Assembly (NCBI GenBank): GCA_031963365.1
Contig: JASSUF010000037.1
Span: forward strand, 1 to 17,970
DNA from: JASSUD01 sp031963365
GTDB taxonomy: Bacteria > Pseudomonadota > Gammaproteobacteria > Burkholderiales > Burkholderiaceae
DNA length: 17,970 bases
Direction of reading: 5' to 3'
Positions 6,551-13,198 of this stretch are shown piece after piece. The notes beneath the pieces are model-generated. The model worked only from the letters and a program-made list of their open reading frames with translations. It did no database searches and was not told the origin of the DNA. The first letter of the stretch is position 1; each line of letters begins with the position of its first letter. The position numbers were made by a program, and so were the translations under genes.

Positions 6551-7946
6551 CTATTGCATCTCCTGCGCCTTTTGGTAATTTCATCAAATAAAATAAAGAG
6601 GACAAGGTAATCAAACTAATCATGATGAAAGCGAGGCTAAAGTCTTGTATGCCGATCTTTTCGTGTGCGTGTAAGACATGATGAGGGGCTTCTAGAGCAA
6701 GTGCGCCAATCGTCACCCCTATGCCAATCGACAACTTTCTAGCGACAGATTCAAGGCTGGTTGCAGCGCTGGCTTGTGTTGAGTGGATGTCTGCATAAGA
6801 AATGGAGTTTAAGCTAGCTTGGTGCAGCGAGCGAAAGCAGCCACCTGCTAGCAAAATCACCGTCATGACGGCATACGAAGTATGTGTGGTAAAGCTTGCA
6901 ATAGCTGCTGTCGAGAGTGCTACCAAAATAGTATTAACCATCAATACCGTGCGAAAACCAAAACGCTGCAAAATGGTATGCACTAGACTATTCATACATA
7001 GCGCCCCTATAGCGGCGGCGCACATTGCCAATCCTGCGTGAAAAGGGTCCATCTCGCAGCCTAGCTGCAATAGCAATGGCAATAATAATGGAAGGGCGCC
7101 AATCCCCATACGAAACAGCGAAGCACTCACTATCCCAATACGAAAAGTTTCCAAATGAAAAAGTGAGAAATTAAGCACGGGATGGGAGGTGCGTTTTGCA
7201 TGCACCACATACATTCCTATTAGTAATGCCCCCACACCCAGTACGGTACAGGATATAGGTAGTGATGCTACATGCTGACCAGCCGTCGCTAACCCGAACA
7301 TTAAGCAACTCAAACCCGGTGCGAGCAGTGAAAAACCTAGGAAATCAAAGCAGGGTAGCTGTGTAGGTTTTTCTATATCTTTGATGTAGCGCGAAGCGCA
7401 GGCAAGTGTAAGGAGGCTAATGGGAATATTAATAAAGAAAATAAAACGCCAACCCAGCGTAGTGGTGATGAGGCCGCCCAGTGGTGGGCCAATAATGGGT
7501 CCAACCATAGCAGGCATGATCAAATAACTCCAAGCTCGTATGAGCTCCGTCTTTGGCACGTTGCGAAAAATAATCAAACGGCCAACCGGTATCATCATTG
7601 CGCCGCCTATCCCTTGCAAAAAACGAGCAGCGGTGAAAAAGGCCAAAGAATTAGCTATGCCGCATAGCATAGAGCCCAGCATAAAAATAATAATGGCTGC
7701 ACGAAATACATTTTGCGTACCAAACCTATCTGCTATCCAACCAGAAATCGGAATAAAAACTGCCAGGCTGACAAAATAAGACGTCAAGGCCAATTTGAGT
7801 GCAATAGGATTTTCACCAAAGCTCACTGCGATCATTGGAAGCGAGGTGGCGAGGACCGTTTCATCTACCGCTTCCATAAAAAGCGCGCATGCGACCGTCA
7901 ACGGTATAAAAAAATAAGGCGAGAGCGTCACTAGGGAACGAGGCAC
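6540..7946 (-). CDS. MFS transporter, drug:H+ antiporter type (DHA2, EmrB/QacA-like)
   Basis: Inner-membrane proton-coupled exporter, probably of toxic or hydrophobic compounds; the substrate cannot be told from sequence. The 468-residue protein is nearly all hydrophobic segments and fits a 13-14 helix arrangement. Helix 1 carries EAVDETVLATSLPMIA, where the acidic residues after MEA are typical of DHA2 members. MFS motif A is GWIADRFGTQNVFRAA (between helices 2 and 3), RFLQGIGGAMMIPVGR follows, and motif C-like GPIIGPPLGGLI is in helix 5. The start appears to be GTG (7944-7946); no strong ribosome site precedes it and no better in-frame start was found nearby. Its stop TAA lies within the last codons of gltX on the opposite strand. 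No regulator or membrane-fusion partner is adjacent. Confidence 0.9.
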   Translation of the reverse strand: MPRSLVTLSPYFFIPLTVACALFMEAVDETVLATSLPMIAVSFGENPIALKLALTSYFVSLAVFIPISGWIADRFGTQNVFRAAIIIFMLGSMLCGIANSLAFFTAARFLQGIGGAMMIPVGRLIIFRNVPKTELIRAWSYLIMPAMVGPIIGPPLGGLITTTLGWRFIFFINIPISLLTLACASRYIKDIEKPTQLPCFDFLGFSLLAPGLSCLMFGLATAGQHVASLPISCTVLGVGALLIGMYVVHAKRTSHPVLNFSLFHLETFRIGIVSASLFRMGIGALPLLLPLLLQLGCEMDPFHAGLAMCAAAIGALCMNSLVHTILQRFGFRTVLMVNTILVALSTAAIASFTTHTSYAVMTVILLAGGCFRSLHQASLNSISYADIHSTQASAATSLESVARKLSIGIGVTIGALALEAPHHVLHAHEKIGIQDFSLAFIMISLITLSSLFYLMKLPKGAGDAIASR

Positions 7947-8090
7947 GGTAATGACGATAGAGGAAATGGGAGGAATAGATAATGCACCGCAATAGGATGC
8001 ACAAACTGCTAATACAACCCCTTCAACATATCGATAAGCTGGTCTTAAGTAAATAAGGGCTTGATACCGTTAAATGCACTTTTGTTCTAT

Positions 8091-8159
8091 CAAACTCTAC
8101 CAACCACAAGAAAAGCAAAGCACGGTAGGTTGGTGGTGGGCAACGTTCCCCAACATGCA
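8091..8159 (+). repeat. 69-bp dispersed repeat block containing the 41-bp unit
   Basis: This block matches the reverse complement of 17821-17889 with about 4 differences in 69 positions. It runs from CAAACTCTACCAACCAC through CACGGTAGGTTGGTGGTG to CCCCAACATGCA; the 41-bp unit itself is 8125-8165. The ACCAACC near its start and GGTTGGT in the unit can pair, giving a second possible stem. The strong conservation of two copies nearly 10 kb apart suggests recent dispersal. Confidence 0.8.
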
Positions 8160-8252
8160 AACCACCATCTTCTTGAATACCTGCGTAACATCAGTAACTT
8201 TATAAAGTTTGAAGATGCAAGGGTTCTATCAAACTCTGTGACTTCATATTAT

Positions 8253-8281
8253 TTGACGGTAATGTATTTTTGCATTACTAA
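8253..8281 (+). promoter_or_regulatory. Candidate promoter with operator-like inverted repeat before the antitoxin
   Basis: TTGACG at 8253-8258 fits a -35 box. Seventeen bases later TACTAA (8276-8281) is a poor -10 box. Between them lies a 20-bp inverted repeat, GTAATG at 8259-8264 and CATTAC at 8273-8278, with an 8-nt spacer. Antitoxins of the AbrB-like class usually bind palindromes overlapping their own promoter, so this could be the old autoregulatory site. Known: autoregulation is common in the family. Inferred: that this is the site. Confidence 0.35.
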
Positions 8282-8319
8282 TTGATGAATCCCATCAGCA
8301 AACTCACAAGGACATCGTC

Positions 8320-8572
8320 ATGACCACATTGATTGTTACCGCAAGAGGGCAAAGTGACATGTAGAAAAGACGTGTTGCAACACCTGGGTATCAAACCTGG
8401 CCAACAAATCGATTTTAAAAAATTGCCCGGAGGTGAGCCGCGAGTAAGAGGTGCATGGGCTACAGGGAGCATCGAAAGCTTTATTGGTCTGCTTGCAAAT
8501 AGCACAGACAAAGTGCTTTCTATAGAAGAAATGAATGAAATGGCTGCTGCTGGTTGGGCTGGCGAAAAATGA
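8320..8572 (+). pseudogene. VapB-like (AbrB/SpoVT fold) antitoxin, frameshifted
   Basis: From the ATG at 8320 the frame reads MTTLIVTARGQ, the normal start of an AbrB-type swapped-hairpin antitoxin, and then hits TAG at 8362-8364. Continuing in the +1 frame from about 8351 gives VTCRKDVLQHLGIKPGQQID, the expected continuation (family pattern ARGQVTFRKDVL..LGIKPG). One extra base, probably an A in CAAAG at 8350-8354, explains the break. The second frame then runs intact to its stop at 8570-8572 with LPGGEPRV and a C-terminal toxin-neutralising region ending NEMAAAGWAGEK. A TTG at 8333 could start the second frame but would lose the first beta-strand. The toxin ATG overlaps the stop, as in intact pairs. 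Probably non-functional unless the extra base is a sequencing error. Confidence 0.8.
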
Positions 8573-8721
8573 AAATATCGGTTGATACCAATATTCTTGC
8601 TCGTGCCGTACTGCAAGACGACCCTGAACAAGGTCATAAAGCGGTTAAACTGCTGGAAGAAGTAACATTAATTGCTGTTTCGCTTCTCACTGCTCTTGGA
8701 CAATCAGCGCGTCTTTTATAA
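8569..8721 (+). pseudogene. VapC-like PIN-domain toxin with internal deletion
   Basis: The frame reads MKISVDTNILARAVLQDDPE, the start of a PIN-domain ribonuclease with its first metal-binding aspartate (D6). It continues to about residue 39 (LIAVSL) and then goes directly to TALGQSARLL and a stop, 50 residues in all. The end resembles the last residues of such toxins, where a FDxxAxxLLxxLGxxxxLL ending is usual. About 80 residues holding the other acidic catalytic positions are missing. The simplest reading is an in-frame internal deletion that joined the N- and C-terminal ends. It overlaps the antitoxin stop (ATGA), the normal vapBC arrangement. It cannot be an active nuclease. Confidence 0.75.
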
Positions 8722-8765
8722 GGCAAAGTTGTACTAGTCAAGGACGCGACTGGGCTAGATTGCTG

Positions 8766-10148
8766 TTAACGCATGCCAGGCAAGGAGCCTCCCCCCATCA
8801 TTCCGCCCATGCCGCGCATCATTTTGGCCATGCCGCCACCTTTGAGTTTTTTAACCATCGTGCGCATTTGCTCATACTGCGCGAGCATACGGTTGACTTC
8901 TTGTACTTGTACGCCTGAACCCGTTGCAATGCGCCGTTTTCTACTGGCTTTGATGAGCTCTGGCTTATTGCGTTCAGCCGGTGTCATCGCGTCGATCATG
9001 CCTTGCATGCGCACAGCTTGCTTTTCAGTTTGCGCTAATTTTGCTGCATTGGCAGCCTGCTTCATATGTGCTGGTAAGGTGTCGATTAAAGAAGAGAGGC
9101 TGCTCATTTTGCTCATTTGAGCGATTTGCATTCTGAAGTCATTGAGGTCAAATTGCCCCCCTTTTTTGACTTTTTGAGCCAGCTTTTGTGCGGCTTGCTC
9201 GTCGACATTGCGCTGCGCTTTTTCCACAAAAGCGAGGATGTCTCCCATCCCTAAAATACGTTCGGCAATGCGTCCAGGATGGAATACTTCAAGGCCATCG
9301 AGTTTTTCGCTGGTCCCGGCAAATTTAATAGGTTTGCCGGTGATATGTCTGACTGAGAGAGCCGCTCCTCCTCTAGAATCTCCATCGAGTTTGGTAAGAA
9401 TAATGCCGGTTAAGGGGAGGGCTTCGTTAAATGCTTTGGCCGTATTGACCGCATCCTGCCCCAGCATTGCATCGACCACGAAAAGGGTCTCGGTGGGAGA
9501 GAGCGTGTTATGCAACGTTTTGATTTCAGCCATCATGGCTTCATCTAAGCCCAAGCGGCCTGCTGTATCGACAATGAGCACGTCGTAATAGCGTTTTTTC
9601 GCATGCTCCAGTGCTGCTTTGGCAATGTCTTGTGGACTTTGATTGGGCTGGGCTTCGAAAAAGTCTGCTTGCGCTTGGCCTGTAACGGTTTTTAATTGTT
9701 CTATAGCCGCGGGACGATAAACGTCGCAAGAAGTGGTGAGCACTTTCTTTTTTTGCTGTTCACGTAAAAGGCGAGCGAGCTTACCAACTGTGGTGGTTTT
9801 TCCTACACCTTGTAATCCTGCCATCAAAATAACAACAGGCGGAATCGCTGCTAAATTGAGTTCAGTAGCTCGGCCTTCGTAATCGCCCCCAATGACTGCG
9901 GTGAGCTCACGCTGCACCACGCCGATTAGGGCTTGTCCGGGGGTTAAGCTATCTAATACCGCCTCTCCCAAAGCCGCTTCTTTTACTTTAGCTATGAAGT
10001 CCCGAACAACGGGCAATGCCACATCTGCTTCGAGCAAGGCCACACGCACTTCGCGCAGCATCTCTTGTGTATTGGCTTCTGTAAGACGGGTAGCTCCGCG
10101 CAGTGTTTTAGCGACGCGTGCAAGCCGTTGGGTGAGGGTATCGAACAT
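8766..10148 (-). CDS. ffh: Signal recognition particle protein Ffh (SRP54 GTPase)
   Basis: Ffh binds 4.5S RNA and signal sequences on ribosomes and brings them to FtsY at the inner membrane. The 460-residue protein has the N-domain helical bundle (1-100), the G-domain and the methionine-rich M-domain (from about 300). GTPase motifs: P-loop GLQGVGKTTT at 111-120 (Val where most Ffh have Ala), DTAGR at 194-198, TKLDGDSRGG at 252-261. The M-domain contains MGDILAFVEKAQ, the RNA-binding SGVQVQEVNRML region and a Met/Gly-rich tail ending GGSLPGMR. Start ATG at 10146-10148; the length is normal. It lies 40 bp downstream of ahpD on the same strand and could be read from that transcript or from its own weak promoter. 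It is followed by the remnant toxin gene on the opposite strand. Confidence 0.97.
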   Translation of the reverse strand: MFDTLTQRLARVAKTLRGATRLTEANTQEMLREVRVALLEADVALPVVRDFIAKVKEAALGEAVLDSLTPGQALIGVVQRELTAVIGGDYEGRATELNLAAIPPVVILMAGLQGVGKTTTVGKLARLLREQQKKKVLTTSCDVYRPAAIEQLKTVTGQAQADFFEAQPNQSPQDIAKAALEHAKKRYYDVLIVDTAGRLGLDEAMMAEIKTLHNTLSPTETLFVVDAMLGQDAVNTAKAFNEALPLTGIILTKLDGDSRGGAALSVRHITGKPIKFAGTSEKLDGLEVFHPGRIAERILGMGDILAFVEKAQRNVDEQAAQKLAQKVKKGGQFDLNDFRMQIAQMSKMSSLSSLIDTLPAHMKQAANAAKLAQTEKQAVRMQGMIDAMTPAERNKPELIKASRKRRIATGSGVQVQEVNRMLAQYEQMRTMVKKLKGGGMAKMMRGMGGMMGGGSLPGMR

Positions 10149-10188
10149 AGGGACAGTAGGAAGTGGCTATGGAGAGCTTGTAGGGTAT

Positions 10189-10728
10189 TTAAGCAATGGT
10201 GAGGCTAGATTCTGCTGAAATCACTTGCGCTGCAGCATGAATAGTTGCAACCAAGCGACCAATATCTTTGAGCTGTGTAGTGCTCAGTCCTTCTTTTTCT
10301 AGCGTCGCAAAATGCGCTTTGACGCAGAAATGGCAGCGTCCAATGATGGATGCTGCCAGTGCATACATTTCAAAATGCCGCTTTTCAACGCCACCGTGTG
10401 TAGCGTAAGCATTCATTCTTAGTCCTGCAGGCTGTCCTTGAAGATCTGCACTGCCAGACATCTCGATATAAGGGTACCAAATATTATTCATGCCCATCAA
10501 AGCGCTGGCGCTTAATGCACCTTGCTGCTGTTGGAGGGGTAGAGCAGAAGATTGTCTAAGTATGCGAATGAGGGGTTCACTCTTTGCTGCAAACGCCGCT
10601 GCTAGCGCAACACCAAGTGCTTCCGTAGTTTCAAGTGAAGAACGGGCAAGCGTGCTGTCCAGATTGAGGCGAATATCTTTTGCGTAATCAGGGATCAGCG
10701 CTTTAATTGCATTAACGACGTCGTCCAT
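10189..10728 (-). CDS. ahpD: Alkyl hydroperoxidase AhpD
   Basis: AhpD is an all-helical peroxidase/thiol reductase that passes electrons to AhpC. The start at 10728 (ATG, with GGAAAA about 6 nt upstream) gives MDDVVNAIKALIP and 179 residues, the normal family length; the frame extends further upstream but without family similarity. The catalytic centre is CHFCVKAH: Cys132, Cys135 and His139, with Glu120 upstream, matching the CxxC-xxx-H arrangement of mycobacterial AhpD. The gene lies downstream of ahpC on the same strand, as in other bacteria with the AhpC/AhpD pair. Here 366 bp separates them, containing a 140-bp miniature element and a hairpin, so co-transcription may be weakened. Confidence 0.93.
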   Translation of the reverse strand: MDDVVNAIKALIPDYAKDIRLNLDSTLARSSLETTEALGVALAAAFAAKSEPLIRILRQSSALPLQQQQGALSASALMGMNNIWYPYIEMSGSADLQGQPAGLRMNAYATHGGVEKRHFEMYALAASIIGRCHFCVKAHFATLEKEGLSTTQLKDIGRLVATIHAAAQVISAESSLTIA

Positions 10729-10825
10729 AGTGTTTTTTCCATGCAGAAGGGATAAAAATATCAGGGTCGAAAGACCGCGTGTTTTAGCACATCGCCAAAC
10801 AGGGTTTTGTGCCTGCATGAGGAAA

Positions 10826-10865
10826 ATCTGGCGATAGCTATTGATACAACATGCTATCGCCAGAT
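10826..10865 (-). terminator. Terminator-like hairpin between ahpC and ahpD
   Basis: ATCTGGCGATAGC (10826-10838) and GCTATCGCCAGAT (10853-10865) form a perfect 13-bp stem with a 14-nt loop. Read leftward, in the direction of ahpC and ahpD transcription, the stem is followed by TTTTCC, a short U-run. It could end or attenuate the ahpC transcript before ahpD, or protect the mRNA end. The short U-run makes strong termination uncertain. Confidence 0.5.
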
Positions 10866-10929
10866 CTTTACTGCGGGAATGCTTGAAGTTTCAAAGCACA
10901 GCTCTAGTAATCCAAAAATATATATAGAT

Positions 10930-11073
10930 TAGGGCATGCCCTCAATCGCCCCAAAGGGCCCATCTTTGGAGTCGTGCGGTGCTCGAGATCCTCACTGTAC
11001 TTAAGTACAGTTCCGGTCACAGCGCTTGCTCCCCCAAATATGAACCCTTTGGGACAATTGAGGGCACGCCCTA
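10930..11073 (-). mobile_element. 140-bp MITE-like element, copy A (downstream of ahpC)
   Basis: The element runs GGGCATGCCCTCAAT ... ATTGAGGGCACGCCC (10932-11071) and is flanked by TA on both sides, which fits a TA target duplication. Its arms pair imperfectly over about 55 bp. Near the centre is a perfect 16-bp palindrome, CTGTACTTAAGTACAG (10995-11010). No protein is encoded. It closely resembles copy B at 11732-11875 in reverse orientation and has the same 140-bp length. It ends 21 bp from the ahpC stop codon. TA duplication with such ends suggests mobilisation by an IS5- or IS630-type transposase; no such transposase is in the window. Confidence 0.85.
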
Positions 11074-11094
11074 GAGCCATTTTTTGAAAAATCA

Positions 11095-11643
11095 TTAAAG
11101 TGTTTCGCCGCCTACAGGACGATTGCAAGGGCATAGCTCATCTGTTTGCAAGCCATCAAGAATACGCAATACTTCTTGAGGATTACGGCCCACGCTTAGG
11201 CTATTTACCGAAACGTGTTGAATGATATTGTCAGGATCCACAATGAAAGTTGCACGCAGTGCAACGCCTGCTTCTTCATCGCGAATGCCGAGCTGATCAA
11301 TCAAGTCTCCTGTGACATCGCCAAACGTGTAATGGTTCAATTTGCTGAGGTCTTTATGCTCACGGCGCCAAGCCAATTGAGCAAACTCATTGTCACTGCT
11401 ACCGCCTAGTAATACGGCATCACGCTCTTCAAAATCTTTGACCAACTTGTCAAACTCGACCATTTCTGTTGGGCAAACAAAAGTAAAGGCTTTAGGGAAG
11501 AAGTAAATGATCTTCCATTTGCCAGAAAAAGACTCTTCAGTAATGGTTTCAAAAGCTGAATTGCCATTTTCTTCGTGGTGGTTAAAGCCAGGTTTTACTG
11601 CCTGAACGGTAAACTCTTCTAGTTCGTCGCCTATTGTTTTCAA
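11095..11643 (-). CDS. ahpC: Peroxiredoxin AhpC (AhpD-dependent type)
   Basis: AhpC reduces hydrogen peroxide, organic peroxides and peroxynitrite through cysteine chemistry in the cytoplasm. The protein has 182 residues with the peroxidatic Cys57 in TFVCPTE and, near the C-terminus, two cysteines in DELCPCNR (Cys171, Cys173), the pattern of AhpC proteins that are re-reduced by AhpD. The middle part (GGSSDNEFAQLAWRREH, ALRATFIVDPDN) is typical. The start is TTG at 11641-11643, chosen because MKTIGDELEEF matches the family start and AAAGGAG (11651-11657 on the complement) lies 7 nt upstream. A promoter is seen just beyond it. The gene is flanked by two inverted 140-bp elements. Confidence 0.95.
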   Translation of the reverse strand: MKTIGDELEEFTVQAVKPGFNHHEENGNSAFETITEESFSGKWKIIYFFPKAFTFVCPTEMVEFDKLVKDFEERDAVLLGGSSDNEFAQLAWRREHKDLSKLNHYTFGDVTGDLIDQLGIRDEEAGVALRATFIVDPDNIIQHVSVNSLSVGRNPQEVLRILDGLQTDELCPCNRPVGGETL

Positions 11644-11650
11644 TATATTG

Positions 11651-11657
11651 CTCCTTT
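11651..11657 (-). promoter_or_regulatory. Ribosome binding site that supports the TTG start of ahpC
   Basis: On the minus strand AAAGGAG lies 7 nt before TTG AAA ACA. It is the strongest ribosome site on the minus strand in this window and fixes the start at a non-ATG codon; no in-frame ATG is near. Confidence 0.75.
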
Positions 11658-11689
11658 AAATAGTGTGGACAGTAAACAAATCTAGCTCA

Positions 11690-11717
11690 AATATAGGGAT
11701 ATAAATCGCATAGACAA
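11690..11717 (-). promoter_or_regulatory. Candidate sigma-70 promoter of ahpC
   Basis: On the minus strand TTGTCT (11712-11717) and TATATT (11690-11695) are separated by 16 bp, a fair sigma-70 match, about 47 nt upstream of the TTG start. The -35 box begins only about 15 bp from the inner end of copy B of the 140-bp element, so regulatory sites further upstream may have been displaced. I see no clear OxyR-type site. Confidence 0.5.
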
Positions 11718-11731
11718 ATCTGATTTGGGGT

Positions 11732-11875
11732 TAGGGTGTGTCCTCAATTGTTCCAAAGGGTTCATATTTGGGGGAGCAGGAGCGCAGGATCCGGATGTAC
11801 TTAAGTACAGTGAGGATCCTGAGTACCGCACGACCCCGAAGATGGGCCCTTTGGGGCAATTGAGGACACGCCCTA
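11732..11875 (+). mobile_element. 140-bp MITE-like element, copy B (upstream of ahpC)
   Basis: The element runs GGGTGTGTCCTCAATTG ... CAATTGAGGACACGCCC (11734-11873), flanked by TA on both sides. It is 140 bp, exactly as copy A, and similar to the reverse complement of copy A along its whole length (roughly 85% by eye). The central palindrome TGTACTTAAGTACA (11796-11809) is kept, as are GGTTCATATTTGGGGGAGCA near the left end and ACCGCACGA and GATGGGCCCTTTGGGG near the right. It has no coding capacity. With copy A it brackets ahpC and its promoter. Confidence 0.85.
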
Positions 11876-11944
11876 GTCAAAAATAGGCCAAAAGGGTCGA
11901 ATACCGCACCATTTCGAAGGCGGACCCTTTTGGGAGACTTTGAC
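11876..11944 (-). terminator. Hairpin behind glyA, probable terminator and possible relic of the 140-bp family
   Basis: CCAAAAGGGTC (11888-11898) and GACCCTTTTGG (11923-11933) form a perfect 11-bp stem; outer GTCAAA (11876-11881) and TTTGAC (11939-11944) also pair. Read leftward from glyA, which ends 7 bp away, the inner stem is followed by CCTATTTTT, so it could end the glyA transcript. The loop side (ATACCGCACC, then CGAAGGCGGACCC) resembles the right arm of copy B (GTACCGCACG, then CGAAGATGGGCCC), so this may be a shortened, diverged member of that family. Confidence 0.55.
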
Positions 11945-11950
11945 CGGTTC

Positions 11951-13198
11951 TTAGCGGTAGACTGGGAAACGCTGCATAAGCTGTGCAATTTGCTCGCCTA
12001 CCTTAGTGTGCGTGGCCGCGTCATTGGGCTGATCGAGCACATCTGCAATAAGGTGGCCAATCTGGCCCGCTTCAATGGTGGTGAGCCCTCGGGTAGTCAT
12101 AGCAGGAGTGCCCAGACGGATGCCGCTGGTTACAAAAGGTGTTTCAGGGTCATTAGGGATCGCGTTTTTATTGACCGTGATATGCGCGGCGCCGAGTGCA
12201 GCTTCAGCGGCTTTGCCGGTTAATCCCTTGGCCCGCAGATCAACCAACATGACATGGCTTTCTGTACGTCCAGACACAATACGCACGCCTCTCTCGATCA
12301 ATACTTCTGCGAGTACACGGGCATTATCCAATACGTTTTGCTGATAAATTTTGAAATCAGGCGAGAGGGCTTCTTTAAATGCTACTGCTTTTCCTGCAAT
12401 GACATGCATCAATGGGCCACCTTGTAGCCCAGGGAAAATAGCAGAATTGATGGCCTTTTGATGTTGTTCTTTCATCAAAATAACCCCACCTCGTGGCCCA
12501 CGCAAGCTTTTATGCGTGGTGGTGGTTACCACATCCGCAAAAGGAACTGGGTTAGGGTAAACGCCTGCAGCAATTAATCCTGCATAGTGCGCCATATCGA
12601 CCATGAAATACGCGCCGACCGATTTGGCGATATGGGAGAGGCGTTCGAAGTCAATGCGCAATGAAAACGCAGAGGCGCCGCCAATAATCAATTTTGGACG
12701 ATGGATTTTGGCTAATCTTTCTGCTTCATCGTAATCGATATCTTCTTGTGCATTTAAGCCATAACCGATGACATTAAACCATTTGCCAGAAAGGTTGGCA
12801 GGGGAGCCGTGTGTGAGATGGCCGCCGGCACCCAAGCCCATACCCATAATAGTGTCGCCAGGCTTCAAAAACGCAAAAAATACGCCCTGATTAGCTTGGG
12901 AGCCCGAGTTGGGCTGTACATTGGCTGCTTCTGCGCCAAAAAGCTGTTTAACACGCTCCAATGCCAATTCTTCTACTATATCTACATACTCACATCCGCC
13001 GTAATAGCGCTTGCCTGGATAGCCTTCTGCATATTTGTTTGTGAGTTGTGAACCTTGCGCCTCCATAACGGCAGGGCTGGTGTAATTCTCAGACGCAATA
13101 AGCTCGAGATGGTCTTCTTGGCGTTGATTTTCTTGGCAGATAGCTTGCCAGAGGGCAGGGTCAACATTTTGGATCGTGTGTTTTGTATAGTCGAACAT
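11951..13198 (-). CDS. glyA: Serine hydroxymethyltransferase
   Basis: PLP enzyme that converts serine plus tetrahydrofolate to glycine and 5,10-methylene-THF, feeding one-carbon units to purine, thymidylate and methionine synthesis (including the formyl donor PurH needs). At 415 residues it is the normal length. The PLP lysine is Lys230 in VTTTTHKSLRGPRGG (Ser follows where most have Thr). MVDMAHYAG contains the cofactor-binding Asp201 and His204. ELIASENYTS and GKRYYGGCEYVD are present. The segment GMGLGAGGHLTHG differs from the common SLAHGGHLTHG by losing one His, while the two conserved His of GGHLTHG are kept. Start ATG at 13196-13198 without a clear ribosome site. In Burkholderia nrdR usually follows glyA; it is absent here. 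Confidence 0.97.
   Translation of the reverse strand: MFDYTKHTIQNVDPALWQAICQENQRQEDHLELIASENYTSPAVMEAQGSQLTNKYAEGYPGKRYYGGCEYVDIVEELALERVKQLFGAEAANVQPNSGSQANQGVFFAFLKPGDTIMGMGLGAGGHLTHGSPANLSGKWFNVIGYGLNAQEDIDYDEAERLAKIHRPKLIIGGASAFSLRIDFERLSHIAKSVGAYFMVDMAHYAGLIAAGVYPNPVPFADVVTTTTHKSLRGPRGGVILMKEQHQKAINSAIFPGLQGGPLMHVIAGKAVAFKEALSPDFKIYQQNVLDNARVLAEVLIERGVRIVSGRTESHVMLVDLRAKGLTGKAAEAALGAAHITVNKNAIPNDPETPFVTSGIRLGTPAMTTRGLTTIEAGQIGHLIADVLDQPNDAATHTKVGEQIAQLMQRFPVYR

Larger units (their letters stand above)
7947..8319. other. Gap upstream of the dead toxin-antitoxin locus
   Basis: No gene is supported here. The gap holds one copy of the 41-bp repeat (8125-8165) inside a longer 69-bp block (8091-8159) that recurs inverted near the window end. 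A 15-bp direct repeat GTTCTATCAAACTCT occurs at 8084-8098 and again at 8223-8237, flanking that copy like an insertion duplication. A candidate promoter/operator for the antitoxin is listed separately. Confidence 0.55.

Noticed and set aside
8278..8637. Minus-strand open frame of 119 codons across the antitoxin
   Set aside because: The other strand encodes a recognisable antitoxin and PIN-domain start with the usual overlap; this frame has no similarity to anything I know.
8773..9120. Plus-strand open frame of 115 codons opposite the ffh M-domain
   Set aside because: Shadow of the Met-rich M-domain codons; no ribosome site and no recognisable domain.
9208..9588. Plus-strand open frame of 126 codons opposite ffh
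   Set aside because: It mirrors the Ffh G-domain coding region; composition and motifs support only the ffh frame.
10729..10818. N-terminal extension of AhpD to 209 residues
   Set aside because: The extension has no family similarity; the ATG at 10728 gives the normal 179 residues and has a ribosome site.
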